From NCBI RefSeq assembly GCF_028308085.1, contig NZ_JAQMFS010000091.1, positions 1 to 64,000 of the forward strand: DNA of 64,000 bases, given 5' to 3'. The stretch is from Gemella haemolysans (GTDB lineage: Bacteria > Bacillota > Bacilli > Staphylococcales > Gemellaceae). Under the pieces are notes generated by a model, which saw nothing but the letters and a program-made list of their open reading frames with translations, was not told the DNA's origin and did no database searches. Every line of letters starts with the position of its first letter. The stretch's first letter is position 1. Shown in pieces: positions 45,613 through 53,657 of the stretch. The translations under genes were made by a program, and so were the position numbers.

Positions 45613-46602
45613 ATGATATACATAGAATCAAAAAGTAATGATCCACGCTACAATACTGCACTAGAGCTATATGCTTTTAATGAACTTGCAGAAAAAGATG
45701 ATGTGTTTATGCTATGGATAAACTCACCATGTATCGTTGTTGGTAAAAACCAAAACACAACAGAAGAAGTAAACCAAAAATTCTGTGATGACAAAGATAT
45801 CAAAATCGTTCGTCGTGTAAGTGGGGGTGGAGCAGTATACCACGATTTAAACAACTTAAACTACACAATTATTTCAAACGGTAGAAGTGGTGAAGAATTT
45901 GACTTCAAATCATTCTCACAACCTGTGCTAGATGCATTAGACTCATTAGGAGTTAAAGCAGAATTTACTGGGCGTAATGACTTAGAAATCGATGGACAAA
46001 AATTCTGCGGTAATGCTCAATACGTACGCAATGGGCGTATTATGCACCACGGATGCTTAATGTTTGATGTTGATACATCAGTTTTAGCAGATGCTTTAAA
46101 AGTCTCTAAAGATAAAATTGAATCAAAAGGTATCAAATCAGTGCGTTCACGTGTAACAAATATTAAGGATCATCTTCCAAACCAGGACATGACAGTTCAA
46201 GATTTCGTAGCTGCACTGAAAAAATATATGAGTGAAAAATACGAAATGACTGATTTTGTTGCAACTAAAGAAGATGAAGCTGCAATCTTAGCAATCCAAG
46301 AAGAAAAAAATAACTCATGGGATTGGGTATACGGTAAGAACCCTGACTTCAACATTAAACGTAATAGAAGACTAAAAACTGGTAAAATTGAAGCTAATAT
46401 CATGGTAGAACAAGGAGTTATTACTAATATCAAATTCTATGGAGACTTCTTCGGAGTAATGGATGTAGAAGATATTGCTAAAAAATTAGTAGGTGTAAAA
46501 TACCAAAAAGAAGATATTCAAAAAGTTTTAGAGCAAATCGATATTAATTCATATTTCTTAGGAGCTACATTAGAAGAAGTAGTAGATATATTAGTAGACT
46601 AA
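45613..46602 (+). CDS. lplA: Lipoate-protein ligase
   Basis: 329 residues with the lipoate ligase core VRRVSGGGAVYHDLNNLNY (RRxSGGGAVYHD) and GRNDLEIDGQKFCGNAQ. It activates scavenged lipoate with ATP and attaches it to lysines; within this window the targets are the lipoyl domains of E2 and E3 at 36203-39398. It is followed after 17 nt by a YbjQ-family gene. Ribosome site AAGGAG. Confidence 0.95.
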   Translation: MIYIESKSNDPRYNTALELYAFNELAEKDDVFMLWINSPCIVVGKNQNTTEEVNQKFCDDKDIKIVRRVSGGGAVYHDLNNLNYTIISNGRSGEEFDFKSFSQPVLDALDSLGVKAEFTGRNDLEIDGQKFCGNAQYVRNGRIMHHGCLMFDVDTSVLADALKVSKDKIESKGIKSVRSRVTNIKDHLPNQDMTVQDFVAALKKYMSEKYEMTDFVATKEDEAAILAIQEEKNNSWDWVYGKNPDFNIKRNRRLKTGKIEANIMVEQGVITNIKFYGDFFGVMDVEDIAKKLVGVKYQKEDIQKVLEQIDINSYFLGATLEEVVDILVD

Positions 46603-46619
46603 TAATGGAGTAAAGTATT

Positions 46620-46943
46620 ATGATAATTGCAACGACAAACTATGTTCCAGGAATGGAAGTAGTAGAATATAAAGGATTTGCTACAGGTGAAGTAGTAGCT
46701 GGGATTAATTTCATTAAAGATTTAGGAGCAGGAATTCGAAACCTTTTTGGTGGAAGAGTTCAAGGGTACGAAGATGAAATTATTCAAGCAAGAACTGAAG
46801 CTTTAAAAGAGCTAGAAGCTCGTGCAGCAGCAATGGGAGCAAATGCGGTTATCGGAGTTAGAATAGACTTCGATGCTCTAGGAAGTAACGGTAATAACAT
46901 GCTTTTAGTAACAGTTACAGGAACAGCAGTTGTAGTAAGATAA
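46620..46943 (+). CDS. YbjQ/UPF0145 family protein
   Basis: 107 residues, a complete member of the YbjQ family (heavy-metal-binding-like fold) with the blocks EYKGFATGEVV and AAAMGANAVIGVRIDF. Family members form oligomeric rings; the function is unknown. It lies 17 nt after lplA with a GGAG site and is probably co-transcribed with it. Confidence 0.88.
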   Translation: MIIATTNYVPGMEVVEYKGFATGEVVAGINFIKDLGAGIRNLFGGRVQGYEDEIIQARTEALKELEARAAAMGANAVIGVRIDFDALGSNGNNMLLVTVTGTAVVVR

Positions 46944-47040
46944 AATATATAATAGTAAAAATAAAATTAATAGCAATATTTTATAAGATATTGTATAATA
47001 TTAAGCAGTTATTAAAATTTTAATAGAGAGGAAAAATATA

Positions 47041-47844
47041 ATGAAAAAAATATTTAATTTTAAAAAGATTTTCTCTATTTTACTTTTAACAATCGCTCTA
47101 GTAGTATCAGCTGTATTTGTAGCTGGATGTAGTAGTGATAAAAGTTCGAGTTCGAGTTCTAGTTCATCAGATTCGACTTATAAAGTAAGTAAAGAAGATA
47201 AAGATTATTTATCAAAACGTTTTGCAGATTTAACTAAAACGAATAATGAGACTGTAGCATATATTTATGCACCAGGTACAGATTTAGATGAACCTGTAGT
47301 ACAAACTAATGACAATGAAACATACTTAAATAAAACATTCGAAGGTGGAAATGTTCCTTACCTTGGTACTGTATTTATGGATATGGACAACAAAAAAGAT
47401 TTCCATGATAGATTAACTTGGTTATTCGGACACGCTCGTGGAAGTAAAGTAGGAGACCACCGTATGTTTAACGATGTTAACTATTATGACAAACAAGAAT
47501 ATATGGATAAACACAAATATGTAGTAATTGAAACTCCAGAGAGAAAATACTACTATGAAGCAGCATTCTTAACAATCGTACCTGAGACAACTTCATTCTA
47601 TCGTTTAGATTTTGAAAGTGATGAAGATTTCTTAAACCAATTAACTAACGTTAAAAAAGATGCAACAACTAAGAATGATAGTGTTCAACTTAAAGCTACA
47701 GATAAATACTTAGTATTATCTACTTGCCGTGAGGAAGATGAAACAATCCGATCTAATCTGTACTTACGTCAAATCCCAGATAATGAGATGAATGATTTTG
47801 AAGCTAAACATAAAGATGAATTAAAATATGTAGCTAAAAGATAA
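47041..47844 (+). CDS. Class B sortase-like protein with a lipobox
   Basis: 267 residues. Signal peptide 1-29 ends VFVAGC, a good lipobox with C30, followed by a nine-serine linker (35-43). The sortase fold carries the catalytic set H131 (LFGHARG), C229 (LVLSTC) and R237 (ETIRSNLYL). Sortase B enzymes join LPxTG-like or NPxTN-like surface proteins to peptidoglycan or build pili. The usual membrane anchor is replaced by a lipoprotein signal, which is odd. No substrate with a sorting motif is in the window. Ribosome site AGAGAGGA. Confidence 0.85.
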   Translation: MKKIFNFKKIFSILLLTIALVVSAVFVAGCSSDKSSSSSSSSSDSTYKVSKEDKDYLSKRFADLTKTNNETVAYIYAPGTDLDEPVVQTNDNETYLNKTFEGGNVPYLGTVFMDMDNKKDFHDRLTWLFGHARGSKVGDHRMFNDVNYYDKQEYMDKHKYVVIETPERKYYYEAAFLTIVPETTSFYRLDFESDEDFLNQLTNVKKDATTKNDSVQLKATDKYLVLSTCREEDETIRSNLYLRQIPDNEMNDFEAKHKDELKYVAKR

Positions 47845-47852
47845 TAAATAAT

Positions 47853-47893
47853 AAAAAGCAATCCAGTGATTTTAATCACTAGATTGCTTTTTT
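47853..47893 (+). terminator. Terminator between sortase and MATE genes
   Basis: Stem AAAAGCAATC(C)AGTGA / TCACTAGATTGCTTTT followed by TT; works for the sortase gene and possibly for the convergent MATE gene. Confidence 0.8.
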
Positions 47894-49276
47894 CTATTTA
47901 GTAACATTATGTTTAGGCATTATTTTAAATTCTCTAATTAAGAAGAATAAAGAAACTGAGAATGCACAAAGATCAGTCACTGGAGTAGCATAAATTATTC
48001 CATCAATACCAAAGAAATGAGAAAGAACAAATAACATTGGTATTAGTACTATAAGTTGTTTAGTTAAGGCAATAGTAACTCCAATTTTTGGTTTTCCTAT
48101 TGCAGAGAAGAATGTCGAACTTGAAATTTGAACACCGTTTATAAATGTGAATAGTAAGAAGAATCTCATGTACTTAACTGCAAACTCAAAGTAAAGTTCA
48201 TTACCATTACCAAATAGACTAACAATTTGTTTGGGGAAAATTTCGAAAATTAAGAAAAATGTAATTGAGATAATCATTGCATATTTCATAGTATATCTCA
48301 TTGTAGTACGAACTCTTTCGTATTTTTTTGCTCCGTAATTATATCCGAAAATTGGTTGTGCTCCTTGAATTAATCCAATAATAATAGCGATAAATATTAT
48401 ATTAATTTTTGCTACAATACCTGCAACTGCAATGGGAATGTCGTTACCGTATACAGAATTTGTACCGTGAATATTTAATAGGTTGTTTGTTACGATTTGT
48501 GCAATCATATTAGATCCTTGGAAAACAAACGAAGGCATACCAAATCCGGCTGCAACTTTTAATAAAGGTAGCTTAGGTATGAAATCTTGTTTATTAAATT
48601 TAACACTTTTAAATCTCGGGAAATAAAATACAAGAATCATTGCAGATAAAAATTGACTTATTACTGTAGCCCAAGCTGAACCAGCAATTCCCCAACCGAA
48701 TCCAAAAATAAAAATTGGATTAAGAATAGTGTTAAGAACAGCACCAAAAATTATAGCAAACATAGAGTATTTTGGACTATTATCAGAGCGAACAATAGGG
48801 TTAGTACTAATAGAAATTAGTAAGAATGGAATACCTAAAGAAGTAATTCCAGCAAATGTCATTGCATATTCTAAAATTTCATCAGTAGATCCAAATGCAT
48901 ACATAAGAGGTTTTAAAAATATATGTACTAAAATCGTAATAATAATCCCTATAATAAATAATGAAGATACTGCAGTACCAACTACGGACTTAGCTTTTTC
49001 AGGATTTCCACGACCTAGTTCAAGATTAAAGTTAGAGGCAGCACCGATTCCTATCATTAAACCTATAGCTAAGCAAATCGTAGTAAGAGGGAAGGCAACG
49101 TTTGTTGCAGCATTACCTAAGTATCCAACACCTTGCCCTATAAAAATCTGGTCAATTACGCTATACATTGCATTAATGATATTAGCTGTAATAGCAGGCC
49201 AAGCAAATGATGTAAGTAATTTTTTTATAGGTTTTGTACCTAGTGGATTTTCTATATAATTTTGTGTTTTTTCCAT
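47894..49276 (-). CDS. MATE-family multidrug efflux transporter
   Basis: 460 residues with twelve hydrophobic segments in two related halves and MATE features such as IDQIFIGQGVGYLG near residue 45 and the GAQPIFGYNYGA block. It would export cationic or drug-like compounds in exchange for Na+ or H+. It is downstream of a MarR-type regulator by 12 nt on the same strand, so the pair is a regulated efflux operon. Substrate unknown. Confidence 0.93.
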   Translation of the reverse strand: MEKTQNYIENPLGTKPIKKLLTSFAWPAITANIINAMYSVIDQIFIGQGVGYLGNAATNVAFPLTTICLAIGLMIGIGAASNFNLELGRGNPEKAKSVVGTAVSSLFIIGIIITILVHIFLKPLMYAFGSTDEILEYAMTFAGITSLGIPFLLISISTNPIVRSDNSPKYSMFAIIFGAVLNTILNPIFIFGFGWGIAGSAWATVISQFLSAMILVFYFPRFKSVKFNKQDFIPKLPLLKVAAGFGMPSFVFQGSNMIAQIVTNNLLNIHGTNSVYGNDIPIAVAGIVAKINIIFIAIIIGLIQGAQPIFGYNYGAKKYERVRTTMRYTMKYAMIISITFFLIFEIFPKQIVSLFGNGNELYFEFAVKYMRFFLLFTFINGVQISSSTFFSAIGKPKIGVTIALTKQLIVLIPMLFVLSHFFGIDGIIYATPVTDLCAFSVSLFFLIREFKIMPKHNVTK

Positions 49277-49288
49277 ATTATTTCCTCC

Positions 49289-49693
49289 TTAAGTTATTTT
49301 ATTCAATAGTGTAAAGAAAATAGTAATTTCTTCTTCAGTCAAGTTTTTAAGAACTTCTTTTTCAGCTGTGTTTAGTAGATTAGAGTAAGTTGATAAAATT
49401 TCTGTACCTATTTCAGTCAAATGTAGTGTAAAAGAACGTCTATCTTTCACTCCGCGTTTTCTAATAACAAAATTTTGCTTTTCGAGTGCATCGATGTTTC
49501 TTCCAACAATATTTCTATCTTTTCTATGGATTTCAGCAAGTTGAGCTTGGGTAACTCCTTCATTTTCTGAAATGTAGATAAGAGTAATGAAATGTCCATG
49601 TGTAATCCCAATTTCAGCCAAAGGTTGTTTAGTATAACTTCTCATATTCTCTAATAGCGTAATAAGCTTATAACCCAATGCATCTTTTAACAT
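49289..49693 (-). CDS. MarR-family transcriptional regulator
   Basis: 134 residues with the winged-helix core VTQAQLAEIHRKDRNIVGRNIDALEKQ-type region (about 60-85) and the wing KRGVKDRRSF. It probably represses its own promoter, which carries a palindrome between -35 and -10, and the MATE gene behind it. The ligand is unknown. Confidence 0.9.
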   Translation of the reverse strand: MLKDALGYKLITLLENMRSYTKQPLAEIGITHGHFITLIYISENEGVTQAQLAEIHRKDRNIVGRNIDALEKQNFVIRKRGVKDRRSFTLHLTEIGTEILSTYSNLLNTAEKEVLKNLTEEEITIFFTLLNKIT

Positions 49694-49725
49694 AAATTCA
49701 CCACCTAAAATAATATAGCTAATAT

Positions 49726-49754
49726 ATTATATACTTAGTATACTATTTTGTCAA
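49726..49754 (-). promoter_or_regulatory. marR-MATE promoter with palindromic operator
   Basis: On the minus strand: TTGACA (49754-49749), 17-bp spacer, TATAAT (49731-49726), a perfect consensus promoter. The spacer contains the 10-bp perfect palindrome TAGTATACTA (49736-49745), a likely MarR operator that would block RNA polymerase. Confidence 0.8.
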
Positions 49755-49763
49755 TATAAAAAA

Positions 49764-49810
49764 GGAAACACTGAAAATAATATATTTTATACTTTCTTTT
49801 CAGTGTTTTC
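49764..49810 (-). terminator. Terminator of pcp
   Basis: Fourteen-bp stem GGAAACACTGAAAA/TTTTCAGTGTTTTC (one wobble pair) behind the pcp gene; the minus strand continues with CCTTTTTTA. Confidence 0.82.
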
Positions 49811-49865
49811 TTGTTATTATTGAAAATTAGATTCTATTTGAACTACTATATATACATAGAGATAA

Positions 49866-50513
49866 TTAATGCTCTAAACCACCTGTTATTTTTGTATCTT
49901 CTTTATCAAAGTAATTTACAGAAGTTTTTATAATAATTTCTAAAGCTTGGATTATGTCTTCTTTTTTTATAAAAGGCATATTAGGTTTATCTTTAACCTG
50001 TTCTTCAATATATGGGATATGAATAAATCCAGCTTTAATATTTGGATATTTTTTTGTAGTTAGGTATAAAGCCTCATACATAATATGATTACATACAAAA
50101 GTACCAGCAGTATTAGAAATAGCAGAAGGGATATTATTTTTATTTAATTCATCAACAATTGCTTTTATTGGCAGTGTAGAAAAATATGCATTCTCTCCAT
50201 CTTTTCGTATGGTTTCATCAATAGGGCTATTTCCAATATTATCTGGGATTCTAGCATCATCAATATTAATAGCGATACGCTCAGGTGTAATTTTACTTCT
50301 TCCACCAGCTTGTCCAACGCAGATTACTATATTAGGAGAAAATGATTTTATGTTTTCTTCTAAAACACGTGAGCTATCTTTGAATACTGTAGGTAGGGTA
50401 ACTTTTTTTATTTCTATATTATCTATTACATCTGATAAGCTATTAACACATAAACTAGAAGGATTAATACTCTCGCCACCAAACTTATCAAAACCAGTTA
50501 TTAATACTCTCAT
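49866..50513 (-). CDS. pcp: Pyroglutamyl-peptidase I
   Basis: 215 residues from the ATG at 50513 (MRVLITGFDKFGGESINPS, the family start) with GAGGTG upstream; the ATG four codons earlier overlaps that site. Catalytic residues E79 (TPERIAIN), C141 (NTAGTFVCNHIMY) and H165 (GFIHIPY) are at the expected positions. It removes N-terminal pyroglutamate from peptides in the cytoplasm. Confidence 0.95.
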   Translation of the reverse strand: MRVLITGFDKFGGESINPSSLCVNSLSDVIDNIEIKKVTLPTVFKDSSRVLEENIKSFSPNIVICVGQAGGRSKITPERIAINIDDARIPDNIGNSPIDETIRKDGENAYFSTLPIKAIVDELNKNNIPSAISNTAGTFVCNHIMYEALYLTTKKYPNIKAGFIHIPYIEEQVKDKPNMPFIKKEDIIQALEIIIKTSVNYFDKEDTKITGGLEH

Positions 50514-50889
50514 AAGGCACCTCATAATATTTATAAAAAATATATTGTAATAATTAACTTAATAATATTCTAAGAAAATTATTACATCTGAATTAATTAA
50601 ATTTTTAAATTATAATAATTATAAAACAGTTTAGATAATTTTAAAATAGTATTTTTATAATTTTAGGAGATAAATTGTAATTAATCATAAAATAAGAGAT
50701 AAAAAATCATAAATTTACCAGTTTTAATTTTCAGATTTTTAAGAAATAATCTTACATTATTCTGAAAAGAATGTTATAATATATTAACTATCTAAGATGT
50801 ATTTTGTAAAAAGATAAGTTTTACTTTATTAATAGTCGATAAAACAAAGTTATGTGAAGTAATTTGAAATAAATAGGGAGGGGAAGATT
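50514..50889 (+). promoter_or_regulatory. AT-rich gap with the promoter of the ABC exporter
   Basis: The promoter is TTACAT (50752-50757), 17-bp spacer, TATAAT (50775-50780), leaving a leader of about 100 nt before the start. The region 50540-50750 is almost pure A and T with no gene that I can support, including no small peptide precursor. Confidence 0.6.
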
Positions 50890-52506
50890 ATGTATCGTAC
50901 AAAAAAATATTATGATAATAAGTTGTATATTGTTCAATTTATTACCGTAGTTTTTATTTTACTAAGAACTATAGTAAATTTAACATCAATTTTTATTATT
51001 CAAGTTATCTTGGATAGTTTGATATCTAAAGATTTTGAGAGAGTTTATCATTTTGTTAAATACTTGATAATAATATTAGTATTTTATTTTTTATTGTTAT
51101 TTCTTTCTCAATATTTTTTAAGAAAACTTTTCTTTCTTGGAAATTTTTCTGTCTTAGAGTATTTTTATGATAAGTTTTTAAAAAGTGAATATAATGATTT
51201 TAAAGAAGCAAAAAGCGGTGAAATATTATCTAAGTTAACGTCAGATAGTATAAAGATATCAGATTGGTATTCTCAAGGTAAAGTTATTTTAGTAACTCAG
51301 TCTTTTATTTTGTTTTCTATATTGATGTTTATGTGTAGGTATAATGTTTCGATAACACTTATATTATTCTCTGTAATACTTGTATGTTTTTTTATTATAA
51401 AACAAATAAGTAAGAAGCTTTCGAATTGTATGAAGAGTGAACAGAAATTATTAGGTGAAACTAATCAATATATACTTCAGTCAATATTAGGTTATTTTGA
51501 TTTAAAGCAATTAAATAAAGAACAGTACTTTATAGATTATCTTAAAGAAAATATTATAAATAAGAGAATAAAGGTCAATACTGACTTAGCAAAGTATTTT
51601 TCGTTATATGTAGGTATATCTGCTACTGTTGCATTTATACTACCTATTGTTTCTCTATTACTTTCAGTGTATTTTATAATATATAAAGATTTCTCCATAG
51701 GTTCGGCTATTGCAATATTTTCTACAGTTAGAATGTTAGATGAACCTATAAATTCTATATCAGATAAAATAACTGTTAGGCAGACTGCTTATAAAATAGA
51801 AAGTGAGTTGTCTAAGACTTTCAATAATAAAAGCAATGAAGAGAAGGAAGTATTAAAAATAAGTAATTTTAATAGTGTAAATGTGAATATAGCTAGTTTT
51901 TATTTTAAAGACAATCTGATTTTATCTGATTTTAGATTAAACATAAATAAGGGTGATTTTCTAATCCTAAAAGGAAGAAGCGGAGTAGGAAAGACGACGA
52001 TATCTAATCTTATATTAAGAAACTTGCAAGAGGGTGCATATAAGTTAGATGGGGAAGTCTTAATCAATGAAAAAGATATATATAAGAATAATATTCAAGT
52101 TTTAGGAGAATTTTTGAAAGTAAGTCAAGAACCATACATATATGAAGCTACAATAAGAGATAATATTCTCTTAGGTGATTCATACGAGGATAGACTTGAT
52201 GAGATAGCTAGATTATTACACCTGCAAGAATTGATTGATAAATTAGGGTATAATTATTTATTGAAAGAAAACGGAAAAAACTTAAGTGGTGGAGAAAAGC
52301 AAAGACTAGAGTTGGCTAGAATATTAATAAGAAGACCTGAGTTTATTATTTTGGATGAACCGACAAGCGCTATGAATACCAATTTGAGTGAATTAATAGT
52401 AGAAAACATTTTTAACTACTTAAAAGAACACAATATTACAAGTTTGATAATAACTCATAGTAAAGAATTTGATAAATTTGCTACAGATATCATAGAAATT
52501 AAATAA
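50890..52506 (+). CDS. ABC exporter (membrane and ATPase domains fused)
   Basis: 538 residues: about six membrane helices (1-290) and a nucleotide-binding domain with Walker A GRSGVGKTT (about 362-370), signature LSGGEKQR (about 465-472), Walker B FIILDEP (about 486) and the switch THSKEF. It works as a dimer exporting lipid, drug or peptide. It stands alone, with no partner half, precursor peptide or regulator next to it; low-GC, highly hydrophobic sequence. No peptidase C39 domain. Substrate unknown. Ribosome site GGGAGGGG. Confidence 0.88.
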   Translation: MYRTKKYYDNKLYIVQFITVVFILLRTIVNLTSIFIIQVILDSLISKDFERVYHFVKYLIIILVFYFLLLFLSQYFLRKLFFLGNFSVLEYFYDKFLKSEYNDFKEAKSGEILSKLTSDSIKISDWYSQGKVILVTQSFILFSILMFMCRYNVSITLILFSVILVCFFIIKQISKKLSNCMKSEQKLLGETNQYILQSILGYFDLKQLNKEQYFIDYLKENIINKRIKVNTDLAKYFSLYVGISATVAFILPIVSLLLSVYFIIYKDFSIGSAIAIFSTVRMLDEPINSISDKITVRQTAYKIESELSKTFNNKSNEEKEVLKISNFNSVNVNIASFYFKDNLILSDFRLNINKGDFLILKGRSGVGKTTISNLILRNLQEGAYKLDGEVLINEKDIYKNNIQVLGEFLKVSQEPYIYEATIRDNILLGDSYEDRLDEIARLLHLQELIDKLGYNYLLKENGKNLSGGEKQRLELARILIRRPEFIILDEPTSAMNTNLSELIVENIFNYLKEHNITSLIITHSKEFDKFATDIIEIK

Positions 52507-52573
52507 GAGTAAGAGCAACATTATAAATATTACCGCAGATAAGTAATACTTATACATGGAGTTAGATACTAGT

Positions 52574-52620
52574 GACTTAGGATTTTGATTTTATAAAAAT
52601 TAATTTTCCTAAGTCTTTCT
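52574..52620 (+). terminator. Terminator of the ABC exporter gene
   Basis: Nine-bp stem GACTTAGGA/TCCTAAGTC, 24-nt loop, followed by TTTCTTTG. Confidence 0.6.
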
Positions 52621-52649
52621 TTGTCGTTTTATATAAGATATATTTTGAA

Positions 52650-52821
52650 GGTGCTGAATCAAAAGTTTCAAATTTTAGAAAGTTTATATGAGAATCTTAG
52701 ATATGGTACTTTATTGATATCTAATTTCGCTTTATAAAAACTTTTTAGGTATTTAACAAACTGTATTATTGTTATTTGGTAAAATCGATTTCTCAAAAAT
52801 AAAGATTTTTGAGGATCTCTT
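52650..52821 (+). repeat. Interspersed repeat, copy 5 (degenerate)
   Basis: Recognisable by GGTGCTGAATCAAAAGT at the left, TTATTGATATCTAATTTCGCTTTATAAAAACTTTT-like core at 52710-52745, and AAAATCGATTTCTC...GATTTTTGAG on the right, but with many substitutions. Older than copies 1, 3 and 4. Lies between the ABC exporter and nrdG. Confidence 0.8.
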
Positions 52822-52883
52822 TATAAGATAAATTGTAATTGATTATTAAAAATGATATTATTAAAACATAAGGGGTGAGGATT

Positions 52884-53531
52884 TTGTCTAGAGAAGAAAA
52901 ATTAAGAACTATTATTAGCACGATAGATAATTCAGAATATAGTGCTAATAAGAAAACTACTAATAATAAGTGTATGATGAGAACATTTAAAGAAGCTAAC
53001 GACACTTGGTTAGCTGAAGTATATTCTAAGAAAAAATATGCAGATTATAAACCATTTCAATTTGTTGATGGAGAGGGAGTAAGGTGTTCAATATATTTAA
53101 GTGGTTGCTTATTCTCTTGTAAAGAGTGCTTTAATGAAAGTATCCAAAACTTTAACGCGGGACAATTATATACAAAAGAAATAGAAGATAAAATCATACA
53201 AGATTTAAGTAATTCGTATGTACAAGGATTAACAATTTTAGGAGGAGAGCCATTTCTTAATACTCAAGTAGCTAAATCTTTAGCGAAAAGAGTAAGAGAT
53301 GAATTCGGTTCAACAAAAGATATCTGGGTATACAGTGGTTATACATATGAACAACTCTTAAATGCTAGTGAGGATAAAAAAGAATTATTAAATCTATGTG
53401 ATGTATTGGTAGATGGACCGTTCATGATTTATTTGAAAGATCTAAGTTTAAGATTTAGAGGGAGTAGTAACCAAAGAATTATAGATTTAAAAAATTCGAG
53501 TAGGGATAATGTAGTGTTATATTTAGAATAG
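52884..53531 (+). CDS. nrdG: Anaerobic ribonucleotide reductase activating protein NrdG (radical SAM)
   Basis: 215 residues from the TTG at 52884 after GGGGTGAGG; a GTG at 52875 lies inside that site. The iron-sulfur motif is C75-x3-C79-x2-C82 in SGCLFSCKECFNE, preceded by FQFVDGEGVRCSIYL, and followed by GGEPF. It makes the glycyl radical of NrdD. An N-terminal extension of about 50 residues before the core is longer than usual. No nrdD lies beside it, so the reductase must be elsewhere in the genome. Confidence 0.88.
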   Translation: MSREEKLRTIISTIDNSEYSANKKTTNNKCMMRTFKEANDTWLAEVYSKKKYADYKPFQFVDGEGVRCSIYLSGCLFSCKECFNESIQNFNAGQLYTKEIEDKIIQDLSNSYVQGLTILGGEPFLNTQVAKSLAKRVRDEFGSTKDIWVYSGYTYEQLLNASEDKKELLNLCDVLVDGPFMIYLKDLSLRFRGSSNQRIIDLKNSSRDNVVLYLE

Positions 53532-53575
53532 TAATACTAGAAATGAAATTACTTTTAATAGAAAGTTTTTCATGA

Positions 53576-53627
53576 TATAATATTTAAGTTAATAATTAGG
53601 GACATATAAAATCTCTAATTATTTTTG
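53576..53627 (+). promoter_or_regulatory. -10 element and terminator-like hairpin in the YhgE leader
   Basis: TATAAT at 53576-53581 is followed at once by a hairpin AATTAGGGA/TCTCTAATT (53594-53602 and 53612-53620) and ATTTTTG. Either this is the nrdG terminator or it attenuates the downstream gene from its own 5' end. Confidence 0.45.
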
Positions 53628-53657
53628 TTAATTAAATTATTGAGAGGAGATCAAAAG

